From Microcebus murinus (taxonomy: Eukaryota > Chordata > Mammalia > Primates > Cheirogaleidae), in the NCBI RefSeq assembly GCF_040939455.1, contig NC_134108.1:7841501-7905500 (forward strand): a stretch of 64,000 bases of DNA. Reading direction: 5' to 3'. The notes beneath the pieces are model-generated. The model worked only from the letters and a program-made list of their open reading frames with translations, ran no database searches and was not told where the DNA came from. A program made the translations under genes and the position numbers. Shown here piece by piece: positions 12,388 to 25,859 of this stretch. Positions within the stretch are counted from its first letter, which is position 1, and the number at the start of each line of letters is the position of its first letter.

Positions 12388-15300
12388 GTGTTAGCTTTGA
12401 TCTCTTCCAGCTTGTGGCAAGACGACCACGAGGAGCATTCGATTCACGTCCCGTCAGCATCACAACCCAGGGAGAGAGAGCACCTCTTTACAAAACATTG
12501 CGGAAGGAGTCCCGGGTGACCGTCCTGCATCCTAAAAGGGTGGCAAATGCTCCCGTGCCCGGTCCTTCTCACATACCCATTCCTGGAGCTGGAGGACAGG
12601 GTGGCCCCACGCAAATCAGATGGCTCCTGGGTGGGCCACGTGGTTCTCTCTTAGAGGAGATGGAGGAGCATTTATCCGAGTAGGGGAAACGGATGCTGTA
12701 CAAGCCAAAACGGCAGGTGGCAGTCGGGATGGGCTCGTTTATCCGTGTTGCCAAAGAGCCTCCAAGTCGCAGGAGAAGCCCGGAGGGGCTGAGCCCTTCC
12801 TCCTGCTGCACGCTCCCTGAGCTGGCCGGCAGCTCTCTGGCCGTGGTCAGAACCGGAACGACAGGGCCCGTCTCAGCACTTGCCTCGCAGCCCAGAGCAG
12901 GGGAAGGGAGTGCGGGACTGCCTGGCCCCGGCGATGGAGTGATCCTGCTGGAGGTGGCAGTGTCACCTCCACTGGATGGATGGGGTCACAACCCCGCCCT
13001 GTGCTGGGAAAGAAGAGAACCAGAATATCTGGCAAGGACCCTCTGCCCGCTCACAGCAGTAAGGATGAAGGGCTCTGGGGGGCCTGGACACCTCTCTGCA
13101 AAGGTCACTTGGGCTGTTCACATCCTACTGACAGATCCCGGTCAGGTTTTCGACTTTTGCCTCTGTAGACCCCACTCAGAGGGAATGAACATCTCTCAGG
13201 GCCAAGCCCGCCGTCCCTCTTCCCTTGCCTTTCGTCCACCTGCAGCCTCCCACATCTCCAAGAAGATGTGCAATGTTGCATGACGTCTGGGTTTCCTCCT
13301 CGCTCCAAAAGAGAAAAGAAACTGTGGGGTTGATGAGGGTCAGGCTTTGCTTTGCAACGCCGGCGTGTGCCGCTAGCGCCGCGGCCGGCGGGGCTCTGCC
13401 TGTGGGCAGCGGAGAAGACAGAGGCCAGTGGCCCTGGGACACTTGACTTACTTGGTATGTTTAACAGGCAAAATGCTTGGTATCTTTAAGTGTATGTAAA
13501 AAGTGACAGTTCAATTTTATTGCAAACGCAGCAACAGGTTTTGATTCAAATTTGAGAAAATTAATCTATAAGAGAGATTGCTATTCTTAAAAATTCTCTT
13601 TTAAAATAGGCCTTTCCACATCCTTGCTCAGTGTGCAGCCTATGCAATGTCATAGGCGTGATTTTGGTGGATCAGTCCACATGTTCTTCGACAGTTTTTG
13701 CAAACACCCTTAAGCAGGGATCATTAAATATAAGTGCCGAAAAATTCTCCAGGTGCCCCGGCTCGCTGCACGCTGTGTTTACAAGGCCATAAAGACTCGC
13801 ACAAGCAGTATTCACTCGGGAGCAGCTTCCCTTCAAAAGACACTGTGCAACTAACTGCACTTTTTCTGTAGAAACAGACATACATCACTCTTCAGAATTT
13901 CTATCTCATGTACATATATGTTATTTCCATAAGCAGGTCAGGAATTTAGGAAATCATTTCATGATAGTCACAAAACTCAAGTGAAGGTATTCTGTGAGGA
14001 GATTGCATCGGTAATATATGATAAGACATTCGGCAAAGTCTTACGGGGCCCGGGTGGCTCCTTTGGGGGGACTCATCTGGAGACGTTTGTTCTGCATCGG
14101 TTGTCCTGGCAGAAACCAGGGGAGACGAACTCTTATCTACGGAGCTTTCGCAAGCTGAGGCTTCCTCGTACTGGCACAGATCAAAAAGCTACTGAAAATC
14201 CTCCAGGTTAGACTTTCAGACTGAATTAAGGTTTTTTGTTAATTCCCACTTGAAAAAATGTGACTTTGGGATTTTTTTTTCCCCAAGAAAAAGACCATTC
14301 TCTGAATAGAGTTGTAGTCGATGAGCTATGGCGGGGCTGCCGGCACAGGGATCGAGTTTGGGCGGATACGGGCAGCGGTCAACGCAGAGGGCACGTGGCC
14401 ACACAGACGCAGCTGGGCTTTCGTCAACCCCGCAGCACCGCGAGCAACGGCTCTGTGTAAGCCACGAGCCCAGAACAACGTCGGGGCTCCGGACCCCACA
14501 CCGTGGCAAAACAGCATGCATGCATGAATGTGTGGTTGGCTCTCAGAGACCAGAGAACAGGGGGGCGAGCGTTCATCAGATAAAAGTGTTTGCAATTTGT
14601 TGAATATTCACTACACACAAGGCCGTGTCCTCAGCACTGTAAACAGATTATCTTGCTCAGCCCTCACAATGATCTTATGAGTAATTACTGTGATTTCACC
14701 ATTTCCTACTCCGGAACTTTGGGAAAGTTACTTAACTTCTTCTGCCTTGGTTTTTTTTAAACGAGAGATAACAACAGCCTGCTTCTGGGAGATGCTGCAT
14801 GCAAATGGCTAGAACAGAGTCGCGTTCATCCATTCAACTATGTCCTGGGCACTGTTCTGGCACTCTGGACACCCCCGATCCCCACCCTCACAGAGTTCCA
14901 GCAGGTAGAGACTGACAGGTGTCAGCAAATGGAGCGAGCCAATTGCACAGGTGTCAGCAAATGGAGCGAGCCAATTGCACAGTGTGTCCCAGCGTTGTCG
15001 GTGCTGTAGAAAAAGGAAACAAGGGAAGGGATGTAGGGAGTACAGGTGAGGATTGCAATTTTAAATAGGGCATTAGGAGCAGGTATCACCAAAAAGGGAT
15101 ATTTGAGCAAGGATTTAAAGGAAGGGAGAGAGTTAACCTTGCAGATATTTGAAAGAAGAATGTTCCAGAAAAAGGCAACACCCATGCAAGGCATCACGGA
15201 CCTGCCCAAGGACCCATGCTTTAGAGGCCCACGTATCACAAACACACACACAAAGGAAATTCACTGACACATCACGTGGAAATCCCAGCTATCGGGAATC

Positions 15301-16071
15301 TGGTGCCCAGAGCCTGCACGGCGCTACCCGGGATTCTAGACAGCTGCTGCTGTAACTAACGCTGTTTAGGCCCCAGGGAAACACTTCTTCAAACCTTTTG
15401 CCCTTCGTCCTAGAAACACCAGGCAACTGCTCCAAAGCCCAGAGGTTGGTGGTTGTGCTCTGGCCAACATCAGCTTGAGGAGAAGGTTGAGCAACAGGGG
15501 CATGTAGGTAAGAGAAAAGACAGATTAATTTACCAAACACTCAGCATGAATGCAGTAGGGTCTTACATAATGGATTGTTTTTCTTTTCCTAGTGGTGCCA
15601 AACATTTCTCTTGCTCCTTCTCTTCATATGCTAATTCCTGATCTGGAGGTCCTCACACACTAGTGTGGGATTTGCAACAGCCACACCTGGAGGTTGCAGA
15701 ATATTTTGCAATACTAGACAATTCATCTGACTCTCAAGTTTGCACATACATGTAAGGTGCAAACAAAACATGCATGAAGCATTGTGCCAATTCTTTCCGT
15801 TGTCATCTAAATGAACTTTGAATCTGAAGTTGCAAAATAATTGAATTTTTATTAAAATATTTAATATGCTTTAATCAAAATCCCAAACTAAAAACTTTTG
15901 GCTTCTTTGAAATATTTATTTTAAACTGTGACATTAATAATCATATTCTACAGCCTCCCTGTATCTAAATAGATAATTCAGAATAATTTCAAAGAAAAAT
16001 AACTTTTAAAATGCAAAGAAAATTTCAATTTTAATTACTTACATTTAATTTATATTTTGATGAAAATATCT
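12388..16071. other. Intergenic, no gene recognised
   Basis: Holds MIR-like sequence at about 14600-14760, a reverse L2 at about 14840-15180 (cctgggcactgttctggc ... atatttgagcaaggattt), and the 32-bp duplication listed separately. Open frames at 12693-13283 and nearby lack any recognisable pattern. Confidence 0.5.
14915..14978 (+). repeat. Perfect 32-bp tandem duplication
   Basis: The unit beginning acaggtgtcagcaaatggag occurs twice, at 14915-14946 and 14947-14978, without a mismatch, and a third copy starts (acag). It lies inside a reverse L2 fossil. Perfect identity inside a diverged repeat indicates a recent local duplication. Confidence 0.9.
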
Positions 16072-16465
16072 TTTTTTATTTCAGCATATTATGGGGGTAC
16101 AGATTTTAAGGTTTCAATAAATGCCCTTTCCCCCCTCCCCCCACAAGTCTGATTCTCCAGCATGACCATCCCTCAGATGGTGCACATCTCACTCATTATG
16201 TATGTATATACCCGGCCCCCTCTCCCCTCCCCTCTCCCCAATACCCTGTTACTGTAGTACCTATGTGTCCACTTAGGTGCTACTCAGCTAATACCAGTTT
16301 GCTGGTGAGTATATGTGGTGCTTGTTTTTCCATTCTTGGGATACTTCAGTTAGTAGTATGGGTTCCAGCTCTAACCAGGAAAATATAAGATGTGCTATAT
16401 CACCGTTGTTTCTTAGAGCTGAATAGTACTCCATGGTATACATATACCACATTTTATTAATCCAA
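16072..16465 (-). mobile_element. 5'-truncated L1 3' end, minus orientation
   Basis: The sequence from tcagcatattatgggggtac to ccacattttattaatcc is nearly the same as 11200-11590. It is the L1 3' UTR and the last part of ORF2 in reverse. A short repeat aatatctt flanks it on both sides, a possible remnant of the target duplication. Confidence 0.88.
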
Positions 16466-17134
16466 TATCTTAAAATTTTATATAGTTTGACTATAATTGC
16501 ATTTTAGTTTTTAACTTAGATGATTACCGTCAATAGAATGGAAATTTTGTAAAAATTATAATAATAGCTTTTCTGAAATGTGAGCAAAAAAATATTATTC
16601 AACAAATATAAAATAATTTATGAATGTCTTTATTACTCATCCAAACATCTCCAGCCCATCAACGGACACCAAGATGTCACAATAATTTTAAAATGCAGTG
16701 GTCTTTGATATTTTCCAGACATGTAGGCATATAAAAACCTTGGCTTTTACATAGTTTTTACTTACACATGTTTACTTTTTATATTTGTGTTATTCGCTTT
16801 TTCCACGTTATTTTTAACTATTCGGGTATATCTGACAAGGTCGGAGGACAGAAGAGGTTTTGTTTAAAGTTTGTGCCTGCTTGGCCTTCGTTCTGGTGCT
16901 GGAAGCCTGGCCTTGTGTTCTCCCCAGCGCCAGGGAAAACTCAGCCTGGGGCAGCCCCGGTTCTCCAGATGGAAGGTGCAAATTCAACACAGCACCAGAA
17001 CAGGACACAAGTTCAAAGATTTTTATTTACAGATCCTGGGAAGCTGTAATGAGTCAGACGGAGGGAAGTCCCCTGTCCCCTGGTCACTGGCGGCAGGAAT
17101 TGGGGGCCAGACAGTGACAGAGTGAGCATGGTGA

Positions 17135-17465
17135 CAGTGGTACAGCATAAACCCCTCTTACCCACAGGGGACATGTTCTCAGACCCCAAGTGGGTACTTG
17201 AAACTGTGGATGGTACCGAACCCTATATATACTATGTTTTTCCCTATACACATACACCTATGATAAAGTTTAATATATAAAGTAGGCGCAGTGAGAGATT
17301 AACAACAATAACCAATAATAAAATAGAACAATTATGATAATACACTGAAATAAAAGTTATGTGAATGTGATCTCTCTCTCTCTCTTTCAAAATGCCTCGT
17401 ACTGCACTGCAGGTGACTGAAACTGTGAACGGCAAAAGCTCGCATGAGGGGGACGACTGCATGTA
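17135..17465. mobile_element. Tigger-type (pogo-like) DNA transposon fossil
   Basis: The blocks 'gtggatggtaccgaacccta', 'ctatgataaagtttaatata' and 'gagattaacaacaataacca' belong to a familiar mammalian Tigger/MER-type non-autonomous element. The right end, cgcatgagggggacgactgcat, is a decayed inverted repeat. The exact subfamily was not determined. A (ct)n run lies at 17371-17386. Confidence 0.65.
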
Positions 17466-19229
17466 AAAGGACGAGGTGTGGGTGGCTCTAAGTCCCCAGG
17501 CAAACGCCCGCAGGACCGGGGAGCCCAACCCACAAGGCGGGAGACAGGCCTCTTAGCTCTCACCTCTGGCCGCCAGCGTGGACCGTCTGGGTGTGGTGTA
17601 AACTGGAAGCTGGGTCAAGGTGGCTGAGCCCTTTCTGATATGAGAAAGCTAAACCTGCAATCAAAATGGATGCTGAGGCCGCAGAAGACTGTAAGAATTC
17701 ACTACGACTGGTCAACAAGCTTTGGACCTCTCAGAGCACCATTTGTTTCTCGTTAACTAGAGCAGTCCCAGTGGATAAACAGCATTTTCCAATTCGGCAT
17801 CAAAACCAGAAAGGAGCTGTGGTCACCAAATAAATATTTCCTATACAACGAGGCAACCCAAAAATGTTGCAAATGGAATTTGGAATCTCCAAGCAGCTGC
17901 ACTTCCCATGGAAATAGAGCAACTGACATGACAGCACACAGAGAAAATGTCCAACATGTAGGTTGGTTACCTAATTTTATTTTAAAATACCCAGTCTTAT
18001 TTTAAGAAGTCCAACTTTCCAAGTACCGTTTTGGTGTGGACCCAAACCCTCGCGTGTTGAGTGTGCAAGTGAGTGTGAGTGTGCAAGTTGAGTGTGCAAG
18101 CCTCCACCGTCCCGATGTGGCCCTGAGGCTGAGCTTGGTGCCCACGAAGACCTGTGTCACAGTGAGAAGGTGCTGCTGTCACCTCAGCGGGGAGTGCCTC
18201 ACCGCACACGTCCATTCCTCAGACTTTGATCACAGCAGGACTATGTCCTGCATAAAACTTTCAGCATCTGTCTTTGAATTCCCCCACCAAATTCCCCTGC
18301 TTTTTCAGCTTGAAGCAAATTTATGACTTTCCAAACCTTCCATGGAGGGGCTAGAGGGGTCTCGCTGGGGTGGGCAGGTGGAGTAGGAGCCTCGCTTGTC
18401 TGGGGCCGGCGGTGGCCGTGGAGAAGACGTGCGTGGCTGCCACACCGAGGCTGGGACAGGGGGAGGAGCGCAGAGCCCCTCTGCAGCTGGTCACAGGAGG
18501 CGGCTGCAGAGCGCGGCGGGGGGCCAGTGCCCCCAGCCAGCCGGCTGAGGAGGAGCGGCATGGGTGTCTTTGCCCTAAATTTGACTCAACTTCTTGAGAG
18601 CAACAAACACCCAGCTAGACAGCACACAGGGGAAGGCAGAGGCTGAATGAGGACTTGATAATGTGAACAACGTGAACGTTTAGTCCTGAAGGAAGCCAAA
18701 GTTTGTCAGATTGAACCCAAACCTGGGCCCCCTTGGGTGGAAAACACTGATTTAATTTTCAAATTGTCGCCTCTCCTTCGTTCTGACCACACATCCTGGG
18801 TCCCTGAGGGCAGAAGTTTAGTTCTTGGCAGGAATAGACACTGAGAGGCACCCGCGACGCCCAGGGCAGCAGAGTGCAGGGGTGGCCGCAGGTGTGGGCC
18901 CGGCCGCTGGCCCTACTGCCCTGGCAGAACCGCGAGAGGGAGGCGTTGAGGGAGGCTCCCCCACGGGCAGGTTGCTCGGGAAAATGCCTCGACTGATAGC
19001 TATGTGCCACGTGGCTCAGGGACAGGCGGGTGGCCGGAGTGTGCCTGTGCCTTCGTGCGGGCTGGAATAGGGGCCCGAAGGTCCCATCCGGGGTCCAGAC
19101 TGGTCATGTGACTTGCGCAGGTTATTTCTGCTGTCTGCGTCTCAGTTTCCTTACCTACGTGCGGCCGACAACAATGTGCTTCTAATGTCTCCACCAGCTC
19201 CAGGAAGAGAAGGGAGTTTGAAGGCCCTT
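17466..19229. other. Intergenic, no gene recognised
   Basis: Contains a small array of the motif gagtgtgcaag near 18054-18102 and a MIR-like piece near 19110-19170. The rest appears unique. Confidence 0.5.
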
Positions 19230-19242
19230 AAAACTTGCCCTT

Positions 19243-19553
<311 letters not shown>

Positions 19554-20517
19554 AAAACTTGCCCTTAACTCACTTTGCTCGTGATATCACAATGTGCTAA
19601 AAGCAACTAATGATTGCAAAGAATGCACTGTAGACTCCCAGATGTGGCCTCAGATGTACTTACTTGTCCCCCAGATCTGCTCTCTTCCTCTCCTCGCCTG
19701 GCTCTGCCTCATCCGCCAGCTTCCTGGCCACCTGGCTTCCAGATGGGTCTGGCCAGCGGGGACACAGAGAGGAAACGGGAGGAGGGGGAAGCCCCTGCAG
19801 GGCCGTCTAAGGCCGGCTCCGTCCCGTAGTGAGATCGTCCAGATCTCTCTAAACTCAGACTCTAAGACTCTCCTTCCAGCCTCTGCCAGCCACTGCCTCC
19901 TGGGACCCTTAGCCCCAGAGGAGTGACAGCTCACCCATGCGGTATCCCTGTGGCACCCAGCACCCTACACAAATAGCTCCTTTCTTAATCTCCTTAAATT
20001 GCCCGAATTTGAACGTGGCATCTGTGTACTGTTGGGTGCTGATCCACCATCACGATGCCTTGTACAAAGTTAGTAAATAATGCTTGTTTGCTAAGTAACG
20101 AAACGTGTACCACATCCACGTCTCTTTAGATGGTTGCATCGTCTTTGCAGAAGTCTGACCAAGGCTGTGGCAAGCAAAGAGAGAGAATTGCGTAGCAGAA
20201 ACCAAGGTTCCTGAACGACAGCAAAAGGATCAAGCAGCAGGACGGACCCGTGCAGACTGGCGGGCTCTTCACAGGCCTGTCTTGCTCTCTCGGTACCGCT
20301 GTTGAAATCTTGGTGGAGGTTTCTAGACCGGGGTATCTCTCTCTGTCTCTCTCTTTGTCCCCCAACCCCTGAGATGACCGAAATGCCCCATCTGGAGTGT
20401 CCCTGCAGCCACCCAGACGGGGGTAGCACATGGAACTGTGACTTTCGGGCGCTTGAGGAGCCCTGTCCTGGCCAGCGCGGGTGGGTGGCAGAGGCGTGAC
20501 GAGTGTGCCGGGTGTGG

Positions 20518-21010
20518 AGTGAGAGGGAAGGGTCAGCACAGGTTCTGTCCCGCCACGAGGACTACATCCATGTAAGAACTCAACAGGGAAACAGCGGGAA
20601 GACCCTCACTGCTGTCCAAGGGATCCTTGGTGACTACGATAAGCAGAAACTAGTGAAAGCATGTCAGAAATCTGCCCGCAGTGGCTCTGCACTTGAGCTT
20701 CCAGAAGCAATTCGGCAACAGGGTGACCAGCGCAAGAACACACGCCGGGTCCCTGCAAGACTGGACTAGTTAAGGGCAATTGGCTGAAGGCTCATGGGTT
20801 TTACATGCTGGTGGCTCACTGAAGCGTGAGGATTTCCTTGCAATGAGTAGAATGTCCCCTCTGTCCCTTGTCAAAAGTTTAAAAACCTCACAACTGGTAT
20901 AATGTAACCATTTGGGGTCTGCTTCTACCTTGCACTAGTGTAACTCCTTCATGCAGTAAACTGCAAAGAGCCACACCGATTAGTCTTGAAGTCCCTCATT
21001 TACACAGAGG
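20518..21010 (+). pseudogene. EIF1P: Processed pseudogene of EIF1 (SUI1)
   Basis: The translated segment EDYIHVRTQQGN ... KTLTAVQGI ... DYDKQKLVKA ... QGDQRKN follows the translation initiation factor eIF1. It is continuous without introns. The frame is damaged (stop at about 20767 before the LKVHGF end; several substitutions). Beyond it, the eIF1 3' UTR also continues as I remember it (gtggctcactgaag, gaggatttccttgcaatgag, ctcacaactggtataatgta, aactccttcatgcagtaaac). The first ~35 codons are missing or unrecognisable. No clear poly(A) tail or target duplication was seen. Confidence 0.88.
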
Positions 21011-24000
21011 ACAAACGGGTGGCGCCTGGCAGTGTCAAGCCTGAAACTGAAGCCATAACGTGGCACTTCAGCCAAGCCCAGAGCCCTGAGATCACAGACG
21101 CTGTGTCGGGCAGAAGCTCCTCGCCTCTCCCCCTGCAGAGCTCCTGCCCTGGGAGACTGTCACCACCTGGACAGCCCTGGTGAACCTGAGAGGACAGGGC
21201 AAGGCAGCAACGGCAGCTGTGCCACTAGCGCAGGGCTTTGGCAGTAAAAGAAAGACCCCCTGGTATCTGCAGGTGGGCAGAGCTCAGAGAGGCTCCCTTC
21301 CCTCCAGTGGGGTGCTGGGACACCCGGCTTTCCACCACGGTCTTTGTGACCAGACATATCCTAGCCAAGGGATGTGCAAATGTCAGAACCCGAGGCCAAC
21401 CTCCTGTGAGTTAAACTCTTGACAAAGGAACAAGCTTCAAACGGATTAATCAGTGCTGTAGCACAGCTGCCCAAGGCCGTGTGCAGTAATAAACTGGTTT
21501 TGTTTGTTTTTTTCCCCTTCAGTTTTAATGTTATGTGTAATATATTTAACCCCTTATTTAAATAAAACTTGTTTTCAGAAACACCTGGAAAAAATACCTG
21601 TTTTCTAAAAGTTGCCAACAGTTTTGTGTCATCGGAGGGGAGAGCTCAGCTCATCTGGAGGTAGATACTCTCGGTTCTAGGAAAAACCACACATTTGATT
21701 TGCGTCATTTGAGTCACACCAACGTAAGGTAAGATCTCAATATAGCCTGAGTGACGTCATTTAAAATTTATCAGCCACCTAATCAGATGGCTCATTTTCC
21801 TGTCATTTTATTTCTCTTTTGTCTGCACACTTGTCCTGGAGTTGTCACTTATCCCCTTTTGCACATGAAGAGCCCCCGGGCCTGGGCAGGCCTAGGCAGG
21901 CAGCTTAGACTAGATGACCCCACCCCCTGCAAAGGAGCAGCCGCCTGCACCGGGGTGGAGACACCTGCCCCAACATGCCCCGCCAGAGCCGCATCCGGGT
22001 CTTTGGGTCTGGACCCTGAGGGCTTGGACAGTTGGCTGAGAAAAGCCAAGACACAGGGTCCCGCAGGCGGGCAGCTGCATGTGGCGGTGGCCAGACACTA
22101 CACAGTTGTACGAGGCAGCCCTGAGGCTATACTAGGGGCTGGTGGCCATGTGGGCCACGTGTGTCCAGAGAAAGCCAGTCTCAGGGAGGAGAGCAGAGCA
22201 AAGCACACAAAGCACGAGCAAGGAGAGTACACGAGAAGGGAGGCGAGAGACTGCAGCTCTGGCCTGGCGCGGAAACCTTCCCTCACTCGCCACGCACGCA
22301 GGTGGCTCTGTGTCTTCATTAGCCTCAGGGTCGGGATGTGGGGACGGTGGGGAAGGTATTTACCTTTTTAATCTCACTTCTTCGCTCTAGTTGCCCAGTA
22401 GTTACACCATTTGGAGACGATTTTACGGCACCCACAGCACGTGAGACGTTACGGCACCATGGGCTGATTCTGCCGGGGGGAACTGCTTTGCAATCACGCA
22501 GAACCACTACGGGCCGTTTTCCACGCCGAGAGAGGCAAACCCATGCTAGCCTCACTCCTTCTCACTTCCTCAAATGCCTCACCCTCCCGAACCGACCAAG
22601 ACACGCAGCGCATATAAGATCAAAGGAGGGAAAGTAACTCAAAGTTCGTCAGGTGAAAGCTGGAAAGTATGTTTTGACCACACTGTGACATTAGACGTGC
22701 AGGAACCCCCTAAGTAGCGCTGCACTCTCGGAGACCACACCAGAAGCAGGGGCCGGCCGGACCGGAAACTTGGCAACTTGGCAACCCGCGGTCCAACCAC
22801 TAAATGCAGAGCTCAGGTTTCAGGCACTGGGGAACGATGGTCAGAAAATAGCCATAATTTCAGTAAGAGAAAAGGGAATAAACATCTATTAAGTAGTTTG
22901 TGCTAGCTTTAAAATTAGGACTTTGTTTAATGTGCTGCTTTAAACCTCAACAAAACTCTATGGGTACACAAACATTTTTTTCTTAAAGGACCAGATAATA
23001 AATATTTTAGGACTTGTGAACCACACACAGTCCCTATCTAAAACTATTGATTTGTCATTTGCTTTGTTTACAACTTTTTACATAGGCAGAAACCATGCTG
23101 AGCTCATAGGCCATAAAAACAGGGTAGGGGCCTTCAGCTGTAAATTCAGACATTTCCAGTTATATTTAAAGGTTTTCAGGGATGGGTATCTCACCATTTT
23201 CCAATGACACTCACTCTATAGTTGGCTTCTTCTAAAATCATTTGTCACATTGAACCAAATTTTCTTTTTCTGTTTTCCCACTTGTAACTACTTCTGACAT
23301 CAAGAGTTGGCAAACTTATTCCTCATAAGTTTTTTAAATAGACTAAGTTTTCCCTTTTCAGGTAAACATTCCCATCAAGTTCATCCTACATTGATATGAA
23401 ATGGTTTCCACACTCTTTACTATTTTGAATGCCTCCTTCTTGGAATCTCCCTGACAAGAGCCTTCCTAAAATGTGGCTTCCAGAATTTGCACAGTTCTAG
23501 AAGATTGATGCGAACACTGTAGACTCATTTGAACTATTATGTAACCTAAATTGGGCCAAATGTTGATAATAATACTTCCTAGGCTTAGATGCATTGTTTT
23601 TGTTTTGGCAGCTCTTGTCATTTGGGGATTGTGGTAATTTCCATCTAAAATTGCAAACGTTTATTTTTGATAAACTTTCAAATTTCTGTCATCAAATACA
23701 GCCTCAAAATTTCAGGCAGGGCTCAAAAGTCATGGCATGAGTGAATGGCAGTGAATTCTTCCTATTTCTGCGCAGTGAGCACAAACTGCTCTGAGGGGTG
23801 GGACCAAACCCTTGCATGTATGCAAAGTATGGCTTGCAAAGGTGAGGTCACCTGCAGCACTATGTGGAGCCCTAATGCCCATCTCTTCCGAAGGGGACTC
23901 ATGACCAAGACAGGCTTGCAGGACAGAGCGAATGACTCTTCTCCTGCTCACGCTAATGAATTATGTCCGCCCCAGGAAACACCTGCAGGAAGGGAGCCAT

Positions 24001-24363
24001 CTGCCGGTGCCCTCCCCATAGCAGCTCATTCCAGCATCTTTCTCGGCTCCCCAGCAGCAGGCTGGTGGGTGATGACAACCAGAAAGAAATTTGGGGGGAG
24101 GGGAGACAAAGGAAGCAAGTTGCGTGCTATTAGGGAATTCAGTTATAGCTGAAGATCTTATCCTTGGCTTGGCATCACGAAGCACTTTTGAATGCTGGCC
24201 AGTGTGAAAAACAGGGTGTTTCCTCCCCAAATCCTCCTCTCATGGATAAGAGCTCCCAAAGCAACTTTAAGACTCCTACCCTATTTTGCAAACTAAAATG
24301 TGAGTAACACACGATCTATCTCCTTAAGGAATTCCAGGGCTTTCCCAGGCTGTCATACTGTCT
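21011..24363. other. Intergenic, no gene recognised
   Basis: At about 22985-23130 there is a degraded hAT-Charlie-like piece (ccagataataaatatttta, gctgagctcataggccata). The open frame at 21751-22371 shows no recognisable protein. Other sequence appears unique. Confidence 0.5.
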
Positions 24364-24704
24364 ACTGCTGGGAAATAGACTAAGAGATGTGAGACGTTTC
24401 AGGAGTGAAGCAGGAATAGCCTTGAGGTCTAGAATAGCTCCAGCTGCACGTTATCTGCTGGGCAGGCATTCTAATCAGCTTCTCTGCCAAGGGCCCAAAC
24501 CAAGCTTCTGCTCTGCAAAAAAGCTCAAGGCGATGACCTGCAGCAAGAAAAGAAACGCTGCTTTGCAAACGTCCCCTGACAACAACGCCCCCTTGTCGGA
24601 AGCAGCTTCTATTTTGTCAACTAACATGTCCACAGATTCCTTCAAGGCAAAGACCTGCAAAACCCCTGAAACTTCTCACATCTCTTAGTCTATTTCCCAA
24701 CAGT
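24364..24704. mobile_element. Short element with 40-bp terminal inverted repeats
   Basis: The left arm 24364-24403 (actgctgggaaatagactaa and onward) and the right arm 24665-24704 are inverted copies differing at two of 40 positions. About 260 bp separate them, including agcttctgctctgcaaaaaa and cttcaaggcaaagacctgca. The size and long matching arms fit a non-autonomous cut-and-paste transposon (MITE). Flanks gtctact and gtctatact might be a decayed target duplication. I do not recognise the family. Confidence 0.7.
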
Positions 24705-25203
24705 CTATACTTACTTTACCATAGAAGGGAGGTAGTGAAATCTGAAGGAAATAGACATCACATCCCCATCACAAAGGCCCTGCAAAGCTACTCGTCTCCT
24801 CCTCGTACACTTGACCTGCAAACCCACCAGACACATCAGGATTCACCTCAACGTAGGGCTGAAAATAATCCCCTCCGCGGGCCTGGGCCGTGCCCTGCAG
24901 TGGGATGGTTTCCAGAGGGGTGTGGCCAGAGGCCCCAGAAAGTGGCCGCCTCCTACCCACTTCCGCCCCGCTTCTCTTCCGCTGACAGCTTTAGGGAAGA
25001 AGACAAGCCCGTGGCCGCACAGCGCTGCCGAGGGATGTGGAGGCACCTCGCGTGTGGAAAGGACACCATGCGTTGAAAACAGTCAGTATAAAGTGTCTTT
25101 AAACAAACCCTCTCATGCTGTAGTCAAGAGACACAGGATGCTGCTATTGCAAGGAGTAGTTATTGAAGGAAAGAAAAAAAGAATTTTTAAAAGCAGGACT
25201 TTT

Positions 25204-25532
<329 letters not shown>

Positions 25533-25859
25533 TAAAAGCAGGACTTTTAAACGATTTGTGATCTCAAAGGTTAATTCACCTGGAAATGTACTGGGCATGT
25601 CCCCACAGTGGCAACAAATGCATTCTCCACGTGGGTTTGGAAGGACTGCCCCTCAGGCGAAGGGCTCCCATGGCAGCCGTGCATGGCAGGGCTGGATCTG
25701 GAAACTCAGCCTCCCCAGTGTCCGGAGCCCAGCGGCGTCCACAGGGAGATGCGCGCCTCCCACCGCGGCCGTGTGCAGAGTACCTGTCCCCAGACCCTTC
25801 TGCAAGATGTTAATGAACAGCACCTTTATCCAAGAAGTCCCACACACATTTATCTTGTG

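Noticed and set aside
12693..13283. 196-codon plus-strand frame
   Set aside because: Composition and pattern are not protein-like, overlapping frames are open on the other strand, and no homology was recognised.
21751..22371. 206-codon plus-strand frame
   Set aside because: No recognisable domain or splice context; probably chance in G+C-rich sequence.
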